DNA of 64,000 nt, taken from assembly GCF_001995095.2 (NCBI RefSeq), contig NZ_MTSD02000008.1, positions 62,001 through 126,000 of the forward strand. The letters are read 5' to 3'. The DNA comes from Oceanospirillum linum. Lineage in GTDB: Bacteria > Pseudomonadota > Gammaproteobacteria > Pseudomonadales > Halomonadaceae. Positions 46,736 to 56,364 of the stretch are shown piece by piece (positions within the stretch are counted from its first letter, which is position 1; every line of letters begins with the position of its first letter). The notes under the pieces are model-generated. The model was given only the letters and a program-made list of their open reading frames with translations, ran no database searches and was not told the DNA's origin. A program made the translations under genes and the position numbers.

Positions 46736-49704
46736 TAGTACTTCCACGCGGATTCGCTTTTGGCTTCAGCATGGTAGAGAGGCAGGGTGATGGTGACCTC
46801 TGTTCCACGACCTTGCATCCGATCTGCGGGGCTGCTGATCTGAATATGACCATAGTGTTCTTCTATGATGCTGTAGACCAGCGCTAAGCCGAGACCGGTT
46901 CCTTCTCCGGGATCTTTGGTAGTGAAGAAGGGCTCAAATATATGCTCTAACTGTTCTTCAGGAATACCGCAGCCACGATCCGTAACGCTTACCCTGACTG
47001 TATTGTCCTGAATGGTAGCAGTTATAGTAACACTATCACCTGCGTCTGAGGCATCTCTTGCGTTACCCAATAGGTTAACAAATACCTGAATCAGCTTCTG
47101 GACATCACCGATAACGTAAAGATCATTCGGGCATAAATTGCTGAATTCAATATCTTTCCCCTTTGAACTTAAGGAGATAAGGTTAATAGCTTCATCAACG
47201 GCATGCCCGATAACAAGAGGCTCCTGTGCTGCCTGGTTGGCGTGTTGACCCGCATGGGCGAAGCTGACCAGTGAGTGGACAATACGTGTTACCCGCTTCG
47301 TCAGCTGTAGAATCTGTTCGGCGGTTTCCGCAATAACTTCTGGATTGTCTGTCTCATATTTCAGGTTTTGAACAAGGGAGGATATTCCGGTAATGGGATT
47401 GCCGATCTCATGGGCAACGCCTGCTGCAAGCCGTCCTATACTGGCCAGGCGCTCGCTGTGTACGAGCTCCTCTTCCAGTTCCTGCGTTTCGGTATGATCT
47501 TCCAGCAAAATCACCGAACCACCCATATGTGACAGAGGCTCTTCAATATGGGCTTTGTGTAGGGAGAACCAGCGTGGTTTGCTGTTATTCTGTTGCAGTT
47601 TCTGGAACAGATGAGGTGTCTGGCTGCTGACAAACTCACCTAGCAGCCCCTTCCAGGGCTCCGGTAAACTATCAAACCGGGAACCCACAACATCCTTCAT
47701 AGGAATGCCTGTCAGTTCGGCCATGGCGTTGTTCCACATCAGAATCTCAAAATCGTTACCCAATGAGCAGACCCCTATCGGCAGATACTGCAGCGTTTGG
47801 CGATGATAGCGCCTGAGTGAATCCAGCTCCTTGGCAAGACCTGTCAGTTGGTAGCGGTAGTTCTCCAGTCGGGTTTCAACAAAGTGAATATCCTCTGAAT
47901 TATGGCTGTTGGCATTGGCCTGGTAAGGCAGGTGTTGATCAACAATTTCCTGGGCGATAGCAGGGCCCATCAGGCCGGACAAGTTGGCCTGGATTCGGTC
48001 TCTAAGACGGCGCAGAGCGTATGGACGCCCGTCCGTTGGCGTCAGTTCCAGATCTCTCAGTGCATTTCTGACTTCCCGCTCTGCCGTCATTTTCCCCAAT
48101 GGTATCGCCAAAAAGCTAATAAAGTCCTCACAGGTCCTGGCTGCCAGTTGCAGGCGATGAGGTCGGGAAAGAGCATCCACTGAGCAAGAGCTTGCTCCGG
48201 CTTTCTCTTCATCACTTGGTTGCAGGAACAAAGAAGTAAAAATAAAAACCACAATATTGATGATGATGGATGCGAGAGCGACGTCATACCAGCCATCCCC
48301 TCCGGAGTGAAAAACCAGATTAGTCGCGGGCAGAGTGACTTGCTCTAGGTTATAAAGCAGAGGCACAACCTGGCCGAAAATCCAGATGCCAATACCTGCA
48401 CAAAGACCCGCAACCAGGCCAATGCGGTTGGCGGTTGGCCAATACAATACTGCCAGTATTCCGGGCAGAAACTGCAAAATACCGATGAAGGATGTCAGCC
48501 CCAGACTTGCTAGGTCATGTTTTACCCCTAATGTTCGGTAGAACAGATAAGCGGCCAGAATAATCAGACCTATCAGTAGTCGGCGAAACCAGAGCAACCA
48601 GTTGTAGATATCAAATTTGGCCCCGGGCTGATAAACCGGCAGAACCAGGTGGTTTAGGGTCATGGCGGCTAAAGCCAGAGTGACCAGAATAATGGTGCCG
48701 CTTGCGGCGGAAAGTCCTGCGATAAAAGCCAAGATGCCAATCCAGTTTTCTGCACCACCGGCGCCGACACCCAATACGGTATATTCTGCTTTCAGGGGGG
48801 TGCCTTCAGCCATGCCGGCCCAAAGAATAAGAGGTACCGGAAGGCTCAAAAGTAGCAGATAGAGAGGAACAGCCCAGCTGGAACGAAACAGTACATCCGT
48901 AGATTGATTTTCGGTAAAAATAATATGGAACATATGTGGCATAGCCACGGCTGCGGCAAAGAATAATAGAAGCATGGTACGCCACTGACCGGCCTCAAGC
49001 GGTTTTTGTAATGCCTGTAATTGATCCGAGTGGGCTGTTAGCCAGATATCTAAGCCCTGAAAACCACCAAAGACCTCAAACAGGATATAGGCGCCGATGG
49101 CCAGCATGAGTACCAGTTTGATAATGGACTCAAAGGCAATAGCGACCACGAGACTTTCGTGCTTTTCCCGTAGAGAGGTATGACGGGCACCGAACAAAAT
49201 AGCAAATGAAGTCATTACCATGCAGAAACCAAGTGCCAGAGTGTGGGGTGAGGCTTCATTGGTGAGGATATAGATGGAGTCTGCGACAGCCTGAATCTGA
49301 AGTGCCAGTAGAGGAAGTGCCCCCATTAGCATAAGTACTGTTACCAGACTGCCAATCCACCGGCTACGGAAGCGAAAAGCGAAAAGATCGGCCAGGGATG
49401 AGAGCTGATAGGTTCTTGTGATTCGTAGTATCGGCACTAAAAGGACCGGAGCAAGCACAAAAGCACCTGCAACGCCGAGATAGTAAGAGAGAAACCCGTA
49501 GCCGTACTGATTCGCCAACCCAACAGAGCCATAGACAGCCCATGCGCTGGCATAGACTCCCAGAGACAGTACATAAACCAAGGGGTGACGCGTTATTTTT
49601 CGGGGTAACCAGCGCCGCTCGGTTGCATAGGCCGCTGCAAATAATAGCAAGAGGTAGCCGACGCCGATGGCGGATACCTGCCCTAGGCTAAAACTAAAGC
49701 TCAT
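46735..49704 (-). CDS. cbrA: Sensor histidine kinase CbrA with sodium/solute symporter-like domain
   Basis: A 989-residue membrane kinase. The N-terminal half (about 1-500) is a 13-helix SLC5/SSS-type transporter domain. A linker follows (about 510-640, STAC-like), then a PAS domain ([19 protein letters not shown]), the H box [13 protein letters not shown], and an ATPase domain with N ([10 protein letters not shown]), G1 (DRGCGIP), F (IFEPFFTTK) and G2 (GTGLGLALV) boxes. This is the layout of Pseudomonas CbrA (983 aa). The start at 49704 (MSFSFSLGQ) overlaps the small upstream gene by 11 bases. It phosphorylates CbrB; the signal is not settled. Confidence 0.92.
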   Translation of the reverse strand: MSFSFSLGQVSAIGVGYLLLLFAAAYATERRWLPRKITRHPLVYVLSLGVYASAWAVYGSVGLANQYGYGFLSYYLGVAGAFVLAPVLLVPILRITRTYQLSSLADLFAFRFRSRWIGSLVTVLMLMGALPLLALQIQAVADSIYILTNEASPHTLALGFCMVMTSFAILFGARHTSLREKHESLVVAIAFESIIKLVLMLAIGAYILFEVFGGFQGLDIWLTAHSDQLQALQKPLEAGQWRTMLLLFFAAAVAMPHMFHIIFTENQSTDVLFRSSWAVPLYLLLLSLPVPLILWAGMAEGTPLKAEYTVLGVGAGGAENWIGILAFIAGLSAASGTIILVTLALAAMTLNHLVLPVYQPGAKFDIYNWLLWFRRLLIGLIILAAYLFYRTLGVKHDLASLGLTSFIGILQFLPGILAVLYWPTANRIGLVAGLCAGIGIWIFGQVVPLLYNLEQVTLPATNLVFHSGGDGWYDVALASIIINIVVFIFTSLFLQPSDEEKAGASSCSVDALSRPHRLQLAARTCEDFISFLAIPLGKMTAEREVRNALRDLELTPTDGRPYALRRLRDRIQANLSGLMGPAIAQEIVDQHLPYQANANSHNSEDIHFVETRLENYRYQLTGLAKELDSLRRYHRQTLQYLPIGVCSLGNDFEILMWNNAMAELTGIPMKDVVGSRFDSLPEPWKGLLGEFVSSQTPHLFQKLQQNNSKPRWFSLHKAHIEEPLSHMGGSVILLEDHTETQELEEELVHSERLASIGRLAAGVAHEIGNPITGISSLVQNLKYETDNPEVIAETAEQILQLTKRVTRIVHSLVSFAHAGQHANQAAQEPLVIGHAVDEAINLISLSSKGKDIEFSNLCPNDLYVIGDVQKLIQVFVNLLGNARDASDAGDSVTITATIQDNTVRVSVTDRGCGIPEEQLEHIFEPFFTTKDPGEGTGLGLALVYSIIEEHYGHIQISSPADRMQGRGTEVTITLPLYHAEAKSESAWKY

Positions 49705-49870
49705 CCAATTTTCTCTTCTGTTCAAGCCAGATAGAAATGCCGATCAGGGCACCCCAAACCAGATAAGGGCGGTACCAGCTGCCGTTACTGTCGCCCCACC
49801 AGTCCATCAGAACCGGGGAAAAGAGGTAACCGGCAAAGACCAGAAAGAGGATTAAACGGTACATATACAT
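49694..49870 (-). CDS. cbrX: Small membrane protein upstream of CbrA (CbrX-like, 58 aa)
   Basis: A 58-residue frame with two predicted membrane helices (MYRLILFLVFAGYLFSPVLM, then PYLVWGALIGISIWLE) and a charged end. The conserved-looking central part is DWWGDSNGSWYRPY. It ends inside cbrA (TAG at 49696-49694, cbrA ATG at 49704), so translation of cbrA is probably coupled to it. A small gene called cbrX precedes cbrA in Pseudomonas putida in the same arrangement; the symbol rests on position and size, as I could not align sequences. An ATG at 49864 is an alternative start. Confidence 0.75.
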   Translation of the reverse strand: MYMYRLILFLVFAGYLFSPVLMDWWGDSNGSWYRPYLVWGALIGISIWLEQKRKLDEL

Positions 49871-49942
49871 GGTCGTTTCACTATTTTGTTCTTATTAAGT
49901 GTTGCTTAGCGGTGTTAAGAGCGTACTTAACCGCCATAAGCT

Positions 49943-50917
49943 TTAGGTTGATGACGGCAGGTCCGCTTCAGGAATCTCCTGCTTCATGGCTAACCGGGAT
50001 GGATCCCATTGGCTGACAGCCCAGTGAAGAATATCAGAGTAGGCGCAGGCCTGTATCTCCTGCTCCGGAAAAACCTGCAGTGCGGCAAGTGCTCTTAGCA
50101 GCAGCTGATGTTTCTCTTTGCTGTTAATTGCCGGTGCCAGATTTTGTTTGCTTAGTTTCTGACCATTGGCCTGAACGATCACCGGAATATGGGCATAGGC
50201 TGGCGGAGTGAGATTCAGGTGTTTCAGCAGCTGCAGCTGGCGTGGAGTGCTTTCCAGAATATCATAGCCCCGGACGACCTGATTGATCCCCTGTTCCTTA
50301 TCATCCAGTACCACCGCCAGCTGATAGGCAAAGAGTTTGTCCCGACGCTGAATAATAAAGTCTCCGACCTGATCCATTGGCCATTGGCAGTGCCCCTGGA
50401 TTCTGTCTTCGATACTGAAACTGCCATCAGTTTTAAGGCGAATTGCACATTCGGCGTCAGTGGGTGGGGGATTTTTACGACAGCTGTTTGGATATACAGT
50501 ATACCCTTTGAGCTGCTTTCGACTGCACTGGCAGCGGTAAGCCAGGCCCTGATCAAGCAACTGATCCACCTGATCCTGATAACGTTCGTTCTGTTGACTC
50601 TGATACATCACCTTGCCATCCCGGAAAAGCTCAAAGGCTTCTAAGGCCTGCAGGATTGCATCGCTGGCGCCGGGTTGTTCACGGGGAGGATCGATATCTT
50701 CAATGCGCATCAGCCATAAGCCGTTGTGAGCTTTCGCATCCAGATAGCTGGCCAGTGCTGCCACCAGCGAGCCAAAGTGCAGTGGGCCGGATGGTGTTGG
50801 AGCAAAGCGGCCGATATAAGCGTCTTTACCTGGAGTGGAAGCCGGGTTATTGATGCCGTTTTGTTTGATATGAGGCGTATCAGAAAGCATTGGAGTCTTT
50901 GTTTCTACTGGTTGCAC
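49943..50917 (-). CDS. gluQ: Glutamyl-Q tRNA(Asp) synthetase
   Basis: A 324-residue GluRS-like enzyme lacking the anticodon domain; it attaches glutamate to queuosine in tRNA-Asp. The HIGH-type motif is in RFAPTPSGPLHFGS, the zinc site in CQCSRKQ with the later NSCR, and the KMSKS-type motif is KLSKQN. The N-terminal 30 residues are variable, so the start at 50917 could be later. dksA lies upstream on the same strand, the usual pair. Confidence 0.93.
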   Translation of the reverse strand: MQPVETKTPMLSDTPHIKQNGINNPASTPGKDAYIGRFAPTPSGPLHFGSLVAALASYLDAKAHNGLWLMRIEDIDPPREQPGASDAILQALEAFELFRDGKVMYQSQQNERYQDQVDQLLDQGLAYRCQCSRKQLKGYTVYPNSCRKNPPPTDAECAIRLKTDGSFSIEDRIQGHCQWPMDQVGDFIIQRRDKLFAYQLAVVLDDKEQGINQVVRGYDILESTPRQLQLLKHLNLTPPAYAHIPVIVQANGQKLSKQNLAPAINSKEKHQLLLRALAALQVFPEQEIQACAYSDILHWAVSQWDPSRLAMKQEIPEADLPSST

Positions 50918-50949
50918 GAAGGTTAAGGGCTATTAAAACTGACAGGCAT

Positions 50950-50972
50950 AAAAAAACCAGCCGGAGCTGGTT
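50950..50972 (-). terminator. Terminator after dksA
   Basis: AACCAGC and GCTGGTT around a CGGA loop, followed on the minus strand by seven T. It makes gluQ expression depend on read-through or its own promoter. Confidence 0.85.
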
Positions 50973-50996
50973 TCTGTTTCTGTACATGCTGGTGGA

Positions 50997-51434
50997 TTAA
51001 CCGCCAATCTGACGCTCTTTTATTTCCGCCAGGGTTTTGCAGTCCACGCACAGGGTTGCTGTTGGACGTGCCTCAAGACGGCGAATACCAATTTCAATAC
51101 CGCAGGACTCGCAGTAACCGTAGTCACCTTCGTCGATATCGTTAAGGGCTTCATTGATTTTTTTGATCAGCTTGCGTTCACGGTCACGGGTGCGAAGCTC
51201 CAGACTGAACTCTTCTTCCTGGGTGGCACGATCAGCTGGGTCAGCAAAATTGTTTGCATCTTCCTGAAGGTGCTGAACTGTACGGTCAACCTCTTCCATC
51301 AACTCTTGTTTCCACTTCAGCAGAATCTGGCGGAAATGCTCCAGCTGTTCATCATTCATGTATTCTTCGCCGTCTTTAATATCATACGGAACGAATGATT
51401 CTAGCTCTGGGTTGTTGGTTGCATTCTCTGGCAT
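50997..51434 (-). CDS. dksA: RNA polymerase-binding factor DksA
   Basis: A 145-residue secondary-channel factor that works with ppGpp. The coiled coil carries the Asp-rich tip ([15 protein letters not shown]). The zinc finger is CESCG with LCVDCK (C-x2-C-x17-C-x2-C), so it is the zinc-containing form. The end [11 protein letters not shown] is typical. Confidence 0.97.
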   Translation of the reverse strand: MPENATNNPELESFVPYDIKDGEEYMNDEQLEHFRQILLKWKQELMEEVDRTVQHLQEDANNFADPADRATQEEEFSLELRTRDRERKLIKKINEALNDIDEGDYGYCESCGIEIGIRRLEARPTATLCVDCKTLAEIKERQIGG

Positions 51435-51734
51435 ACGACTGCCCCATCATATTATGTTGTTGGTGGTCTGGGGGATGCCCGCCGATAAATAGTCCATCAT
51501 TGGCACCCTCAGCAACGGACAAAATCCTGTCACGTTTTTGAAAGCCTTGCTTATTTAGCTGAAAAGTAAGAAAAAAGCAAATTCTGAGGCGAATTTATAC
51601 AGTTTTTTACATTTCAGAATACCGGCAAAGTGCTGGTAAAGCTGCATACTTGTTTGCTTTTCACTATGATGTTCAGCTTGGTTAAGCGTGGCTTCATAGT
51701 TGAAACCCTCTGTTTTCAGATTCAGGAGTAGTGT
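51435..51734. other. 300-base divergent intergenic region dksA/aminotransferase
   Basis: I see no gene, tRNA or strong hairpin. It should hold the dksA promoter (minus) and the aminotransferase promoter (plus); an AT-rich stretch at 51590-51625 is the most promoter-like part. A CAGGAG ribosome site lies at 51722-51727. Confidence 0.5.
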
Positions 51735-52913
51735 ATGTCACTGTCGGATTTCCAATGGGCAAGCCGTGTTGCGGATATTGCGCCTTTCCATGTTATGGCG
51801 CTGTTGGGGCGTGCCCGTGAGCTTCAGGCGGAGGGCCGGGACATTATTCATATGGAGATTGGTGAACCAGACTTTTCATCGCCTCCACAGGTGATTGAAG
51901 CTGGACGGCAGGCTCTGGCCGACGGTCATACCGGTTACACTCCTGCGATGGGTATTCCTGAATTGCGTGAGGCAATTGCAGGTCATTATCAGAAAGCCTA
52001 TGGCGTTAAGGTCGATCCTGCCCGTATTTTGGTAACCCCCGGAGCCTCCGGGGCTCTCTTGTTACTGGCGGCCTTGCTGGTTAATCCCGGTGACCAGGTG
52101 ATGATGGCCGACCCGACTTACCCCTGTAACCGTAACTTTATGCGTTTGTTTGAAGGTCAGTCACAGCTGGTTCCGGTAGGCGCAGATAGCCACTTCCAGC
52201 TTAATGCGGATCATATTGAACAACACTGGAATGCCAAAACCCGTGCCGCCATGCTGGCAACACCATCCAACCCAACGGGTACCTTGGTGAGCCTGGATCA
52301 GTTGACGGAAATTTCCCAGGCGGTGAATGCGAAAAAAGGGGCTCTGATCTGTGATGAGATCTATCAGGGACTAACCTATGGTGTTGAGGCGCAAACGGCA
52401 CTGGCGGTGAATGATGACGCTTTTGTTATCAACAGTTTTTCTAAATATTTTGGTATGACCGGCTGGCGGCTGGGCTGGCTGGTGGCTCCTGAGTGCGCTA
52501 TGCCGGAACTGGAAAAGCTGGCGCAGAATGTCTTTTTGTCGGCGACGACGCCATCTCAATATGCTGCCCTGGCGGCTTTTCAGCCGGATACGATTGCTCT
52601 GCTTGAGGAGCGCCGGGCAGAGTTTGCCCGACGCCGGGATTATCTGTTACCGGCGCTGCGTGAGCTGGGTATGTCGATTCCGGTGACGCCGGAAGGTGCG
52701 TTTTATATCTATGCAGGTATCGATCATTTGACCGATGATAGCTTCGGGTGGTGTCAGGATCTGCTGGAAGAAGAGGGCGTTGCTACAACGCCGGGGCTGG
52801 ATTTTGGTATCGCCGGTGCGCGTACCACGGTGCGTTTTGCCTATGCTGCCAGCATCGATAAGCTGGAAGAGGCCGTTGAACGTATCGGGCGCTTTATCCA
52901 GAAGCGGGCCTAA
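51735..52913 (+). CDS. Pyridoxal-phosphate aminotransferase, class I
   Basis: A 392-residue fold-type I enzyme. The PLP lysine is in NSFSKYFGMTGWRLGW; the N-terminal EIGEPDFSSP, GYTPAMGIPELREAI, and NPTGT motifs and the carboxylate-binding Arg in TTVRFAYA are present. It belongs to the AspC/AlaT-like group; substrate cannot be told from sequence alone. It sits between dksA and sfsA, as in Pseudomonas. Confidence 0.9.
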   Translation: MSLSDFQWASRVADIAPFHVMALLGRARELQAEGRDIIHMEIGEPDFSSPPQVIEAGRQALADGHTGYTPAMGIPELREAIAGHYQKAYGVKVDPARILVTPGASGALLLLAALLVNPGDQVMMADPTYPCNRNFMRLFEGQSQLVPVGADSHFQLNADHIEQHWNAKTRAAMLATPSNPTGTLVSLDQLTEISQAVNAKKGALICDEIYQGLTYGVEAQTALAVNDDAFVINSFSKYFGMTGWRLGWLVAPECAMPELEKLAQNVFLSATTPSQYAALAAFQPDTIALLEERRAEFARRRDYLLPALRELGMSIPVTPEGAFYIYAGIDHLTDDSFGWCQDLLEEEGVATTPGLDFGIAGARTTVRFAYAASIDKLEEAVERIGRFIQKRA

Positions 52914-52940
52914 ACAGAATACAGATCAGGGAGATCGGAT

Positions 52941-53699
52941 ATGCGTTGGTCATCACCACTTAAGTCGGCCACTTTGTTAAAGCGCTACAAACGTTTTATG
53001 GCGGATGTGGTGCCGGAGGATCTCTCTGGATATCAGGCGGATGGTGCGGAGCAACTTACCCTGCACTGCCCCAATACCGGCTCGATGAGAAACTGTATGG
53101 GTGAGGGCTGGCGCGTCTGGTACTCCGATTCCGGGAACCCTAAGCGCAAATACCCCTGTACCTGGGAGCTGTCAGAAACCCCTGATGGCAACCTGATCTG
53201 TGTGAACACAGCGCAGGCAAACCGGATCGTCAAAGAAGCGCTGCAGAATAAGGTTCTGGCTGAGCTTGCAGCTTACGATGCCATTAAGCCTGAAGTGAAA
53301 TATGGCGCTGAAAATAGTCGGATCGATTTCCTGTTGACCGCAGAGGGGCTGCCGAACTGCTATGTTGAGGTGAAAAGCGCTACTTTGCTGGATGAGTCTT
53401 TTGGCAAGGGGCAGGGTTTTTTCCCGGATGCGGTTACTGAGCGGGGGCGTAAGCATCTGCGTGAATTGCAGCAGATGGTCACTGAAGGTCACCGTGCTAT
53501 TTTATTGTTCTGTGTGAATCACACAGGGATCAACCAGATTGGTGTAGCGGATCATATTGATCCGGCCTATGGCCAGGTGCTGCGGGAGGCACTGCAGGCA
53601 GGGGTTGAAGTTCTGGCCTATAAATCGTTGATAGATACTGAAACAATTCAGCTTTGGCAATCGGTGCCTGTTGTCTTATCTGAGCAGGCTTATCGCTGA
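52941..53699 (+). CDS. sfsA: SfsA family protein (DNA/RNA nuclease fold)
   Basis: A 252-residue protein with an OB-like N-terminal part (TLHCPNTGSMRNCM) and a nuclease-like core (GAENSRIDFLL, CYVEVKSATLLD with the metal-binding Asp/Glu-x-Lys). First described as a maltose-gene regulator in E. coli; the real activity is uncertain. It is in the usual aminotransferase-sfsA-dksA neighbourhood. Its end overlaps the convergent Rieske gene by 10 bases. Confidence 0.93.
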   Translation: MRWSSPLKSATLLKRYKRFMADVVPEDLSGYQADGAEQLTLHCPNTGSMRNCMGEGWRVWYSDSGNPKRKYPCTWELSETPDGNLICVNTAQANRIVKEALQNKVLAELAAYDAIKPEVKYGAENSRIDFLLTAEGLPNCYVEVKSATLLDESFGKGQGFFPDAVTERGRKHLRELQQMVTEGHRAILLFCVNHTGINQIGVADHIDPAYGQVLREALQAGVEVLAYKSLIDTETIQLWQSVPVVLSEQAYR

Positions 53700-54049
53700 T
53701 CTTCAGTTCTGGTGCGGTCAACGCTCTCGGCTGTCATCAGCATCACCTCTCCGGTCTCACTGATCTCATAAGGAATCTGGCGTAGCTTTTGTCCTGTACA
53801 TGGGCCGTGAATGCATTCGCCGGAGTCGATCAGAAACTGTGCACCGTGCATTGCACACTGAATGAGTTGTTTGCTGCTGTCCAGAAACTGATCCTGCTGC
53901 CATTCAAGGTTGACGCCAAGATGCGGGCACTCATTGGCATACAGATAAAGTTTATGTTTTTTCTTTACCGCAAAGAGAGGGCCAATGGGAGTCTGAAAAC
54001 CTTTGCTGGTTTTGTTGCCGATATCATCCAGATTACAAAGTACGTACAT
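53690..54049 (-). CDS. Rieske [2Fe-2S] protein, small soluble type
   Basis: A 119-residue single-domain Rieske protein. The cluster ligands are C41-P-H43 (NECPHLGVNLEW) and C65-x-x-H68 (IQCAMHGAQF). No membrane segment or oxygenase partner is nearby, so it is most like the NirD/ferredoxin-type stand-alone forms; its partner is unknown. Confidence 0.88.
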   Translation of the reverse strand: MYVLCNLDDIGNKTSKGFQTPIGPLFAVKKKHKLYLYANECPHLGVNLEWQQDQFLDSSKQLIQCAMHGAQFLIDSGECIHGPCTGQKLRQIPYEISETGEVMLMTAESVDRTRTEDQR

Positions 54050-54070
54050 GGTTTTTCTCTAACCGGGCAT

Positions 54071-54098
54071 AAAAAAGCCGCTTGCAGAGCAAACGGCT
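54071..54098 (-). terminator. Terminator after the pentapeptide gene
   Basis: AGCCG and CGGCT with inner TTGC/GCAA pairs, followed on the minus strand by six T. Confidence 0.75.
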
Positions 54099-54220
54099 GA
54101 GAAGGAGGTGCGTTGTCTGACGTTGGAGTCAAATAACCTCTGTTAGACTGCGCCATCATAGAAAACCGTTGTGACTTTAATATGACAGCTGGAATGACAG
54201 ACGTTATTAACCACCGACGA

Positions 54221-54571
54221 TCAGCAGCTCCGGTCGTAGCGCAACCGGGTGCCATGGTTCAGAGACATCACCAGCTCATCGGCTGAGATCTCTTTCGGAA
54301 AAAGGCAGCCGGATATATTGGCCTGAGCGATGCTGGCCCCTTCAAGATTTGTCTGGCTGAAGTCTATGCCACGCAGATCAGCTCCCCGGAAATAAGCACT
54401 GCTCATATCCAGTTTGTGGGCATTCATCTCGCGCAGATCCAGTCCTCTGAAGTCGCCACTGCGCAGGTCTGTCGTTTCATCGCAGGAGCGGGCTTGATTA
54501 AAAGCTCCGATATCTTCTTCTCTTAGTAGCTTGTACAGCTTGTTATCAAGCAGATGGGGTTTGTGACTCAT
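54221..54571 (-). CDS. Pentapeptide-repeat protein (116 aa)
   Basis: A 116-residue protein whose middle (about 36-90) is a run of A(D/N)LXX-type units: DFRGLDLREMNAHKLDMS, then AYFRGADLRGIDFSQTNL, then EGASIAQANISG. Such repeats form a right-handed beta-helix. Some members shield gyrase, but most, like this one, have no known role. Stand-alone gene with its own terminator. Confidence 0.85.
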   Translation of the reverse strand: MSHKPHLLDNKLYKLLREEDIGAFNQARSCDETTDLRSGDFRGLDLREMNAHKLDMSSAYFRGADLRGIDFSQTNLEGASIAQANISGCLFPKEISADELVMSLNHGTRLRYDRSC

Positions 54572-54621
54572 AACCGACTCCTTTTGGCCAATGGCTACTC
54601 GCAGTTTATTTGAAAGATATG

Positions 54622-56199
54622 TTACAGCCCAAACTGGCGGCGAATACTCATGAGTAGCTTGGTGCTTGCATTATCTTCGTCAGTGTTGATGACGATAGTA
54701 TAGTCCGTTTCATCTGAGGCGATATTATCCTGCTCTGCCAGCTGCTTATGCAGGACAGCAAGATCCGCTTCAGATGCATCACTATCTGATGTCAGGCGTT
54801 TTTTGATCCGGCGCTCCAGTGTTTGCTCACTTGCTGTGAATGAAAGTGTCAGAGCGGGTACTCCAAGTTGTTCCGCTTTATCACGCAGAGCATCACGCTG
54901 CCAACGTTTCAGGTTGGTGGCATCAATAATCACAGGTGTTGCCGAGTGAATGACGCAATCTGCCAGTTTTGCCAGTTTGTCATAGGTGCGTTCTGTGGCT
55001 TCCGGGGTATAGATACCGGCATCCAGTTCAGAGTGACTGTCCTGGTCTGGGCTCAGGCCAAACAGGCGTTTACGCTCAACATCGGATCGGATACGGATAA
55101 CGCCCAGCTCCTTGATAACCGCCCGACTTATAGAGCTTTTACCGGAACCGGACACGCCATGGGTGATCAGCATAAAGGGCTGTTCAAATACGGTGTAGGA
55201 TTCCGCCAGATCGATATAGCTCTGGTAATCGGCTTCCAGCGCTTTGCGTCCTGTTTCATCAATGGATGGGTCCAGTAGCATAAAGCGCGTTACCTTGGCG
55301 CGAACCATGGCTCGGTAAGCTTTGTAGAACGGCAATAGTTGAATGCCTTCGTAGTCACCGGTCAGCTCCAGGTACAGGTTGATAAAGTGGCGGGCCAGCT
55401 CTTTCTCACCACGGGCTTCCAGGTCCATCACCAAAAAACCGGCATCGCTGATCACATCGATCCAACGGAACTCATCGTTAAACTCGATGCAGTCAAACAG
55501 AGTAACCTTGTCTTTACCCGCTTCCTGAATCAGGGCCACATTACCTAAGTGGATATCTCCATGGCACTCGCGAATCATTCCGTTGGCTTTGCGACGGGCA
55601 AACAGTGACTCCAGGCGGGTAAACGTATCCTGCATCCAACCTTCCAGCTGGGTGAGCTGATCCAGTTGTGGTTTCTCGCTCAGCATCTCGCGGATCTGGT
55701 CAAAGTTTTGCTGTGCGGGTGCCAGTACTTCTGCAGGGCTGCCCAGTTTCATGCTGTCATCTGCCTGGCGAATTTCAGCATGAAAACCGGCAATCTGGTG
55801 TGCCAGTGAATCAATGTGAGCGGTTGTCACCATACCTTCGGCCTGCAGGTTGCTCAGCAGGCGGTCGCCGTCGAACTGTTGCATGCGGATGGCGTATTCA
55901 AACGGGGCTGAATCATCACCTAAACGGGGGGCGTCTTCGCTACCTGAGATCGGCAGAACATCCAGATAGAGATCCGGAGCCAGACGTTTATTCAGGGCAA
56001 CCTCCTGCTCACAGAAGAACTTACGCTTTTCCAGGGTAGTGAAATTCAAAAAACCAAAGTCCATCGGTTTTTTGATTTTATAGGCATAGTCACCTGTCAG
56101 CAGTACCCAGGATATATGGGTTTGGTACAGTTTAAATTCCCCTGTGTTGTGTTGATACAGGGCTGGGTTCTGAAGTGCCTCAATCAGCTGTTGGCTCAC
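54622..56199 (-). CDS. Fusion of aminoglycoside-phosphotransferase-like kinase and P-loop kinase (525 aa)
   Basis: The first 330 residues resemble the APH/choline kinase fold: a glycine loop-like LLTGDYAYKIKKPMDFGF with the ATP-binding Lys, then the catalytic loop CHGDIHLGN and the metal Asp in LFDCIEFND. The last 190 residues are a P-loop kinase with Walker A GVSGSGKSS (about 345), the RIRSDVERKRLFGL segment and a lid rich in Arg/Lys, similar to gluconate- or AAA-type small-molecule kinases. Such fusions occur in many Proteobacteria with unknown substrate. Confidence 0.85.
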   Translation of the reverse strand: MSQQLIEALQNPALYQHNTGEFKLYQTHISWVLLTGDYAYKIKKPMDFGFLNFTTLEKRKFFCEQEVALNKRLAPDLYLDVLPISGSEDAPRLGDDSAPFEYAIRMQQFDGDRLLSNLQAEGMVTTAHIDSLAHQIAGFHAEIRQADDSMKLGSPAEVLAPAQQNFDQIREMLSEKPQLDQLTQLEGWMQDTFTRLESLFARRKANGMIRECHGDIHLGNVALIQEAGKDKVTLFDCIEFNDEFRWIDVISDAGFLVMDLEARGEKELARHFINLYLELTGDYEGIQLLPFYKAYRAMVRAKVTRFMLLDPSIDETGRKALEADYQSYIDLAESYTVFEQPFMLITHGVSGSGKSSISRAVIKELGVIRIRSDVERKRLFGLSPDQDSHSELDAGIYTPEATERTYDKLAKLADCVIHSATPVIIDATNLKRWQRDALRDKAEQLGVPALTLSFTASEQTLERRIKKRLTSDSDASEADLAVLHKQLAEQDNIASDETDYTIVINTDEDNASTKLLMSIRRQFGL

Positions 56200-56316
56200 A
56201 GGCGGTCTCCTTAAAATTCAGTATTCGGGGCTCGTTGTCCGTTCTGTTACACGGGCGTACGGGTCAGCCTTTTGACCCATAGTGCGTGCTTCAGGTGGCC
56301 GGAGCAATCAGCTTAA

Positions 56317-56340
56317 GGTCTGAGGTGTTTACCTCAGACC
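56317..56340 (-). terminator. Hairpin after hemL
   Basis: GGTCTGAGGT and ACCTCAGACC form a perfect 10-bp stem with a GTTT loop; the following T content is low, so termination may be partial. Confidence 0.6.
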
Positions 56341-56364
56341 CGTTATGATCCGCAAGATGACCTG

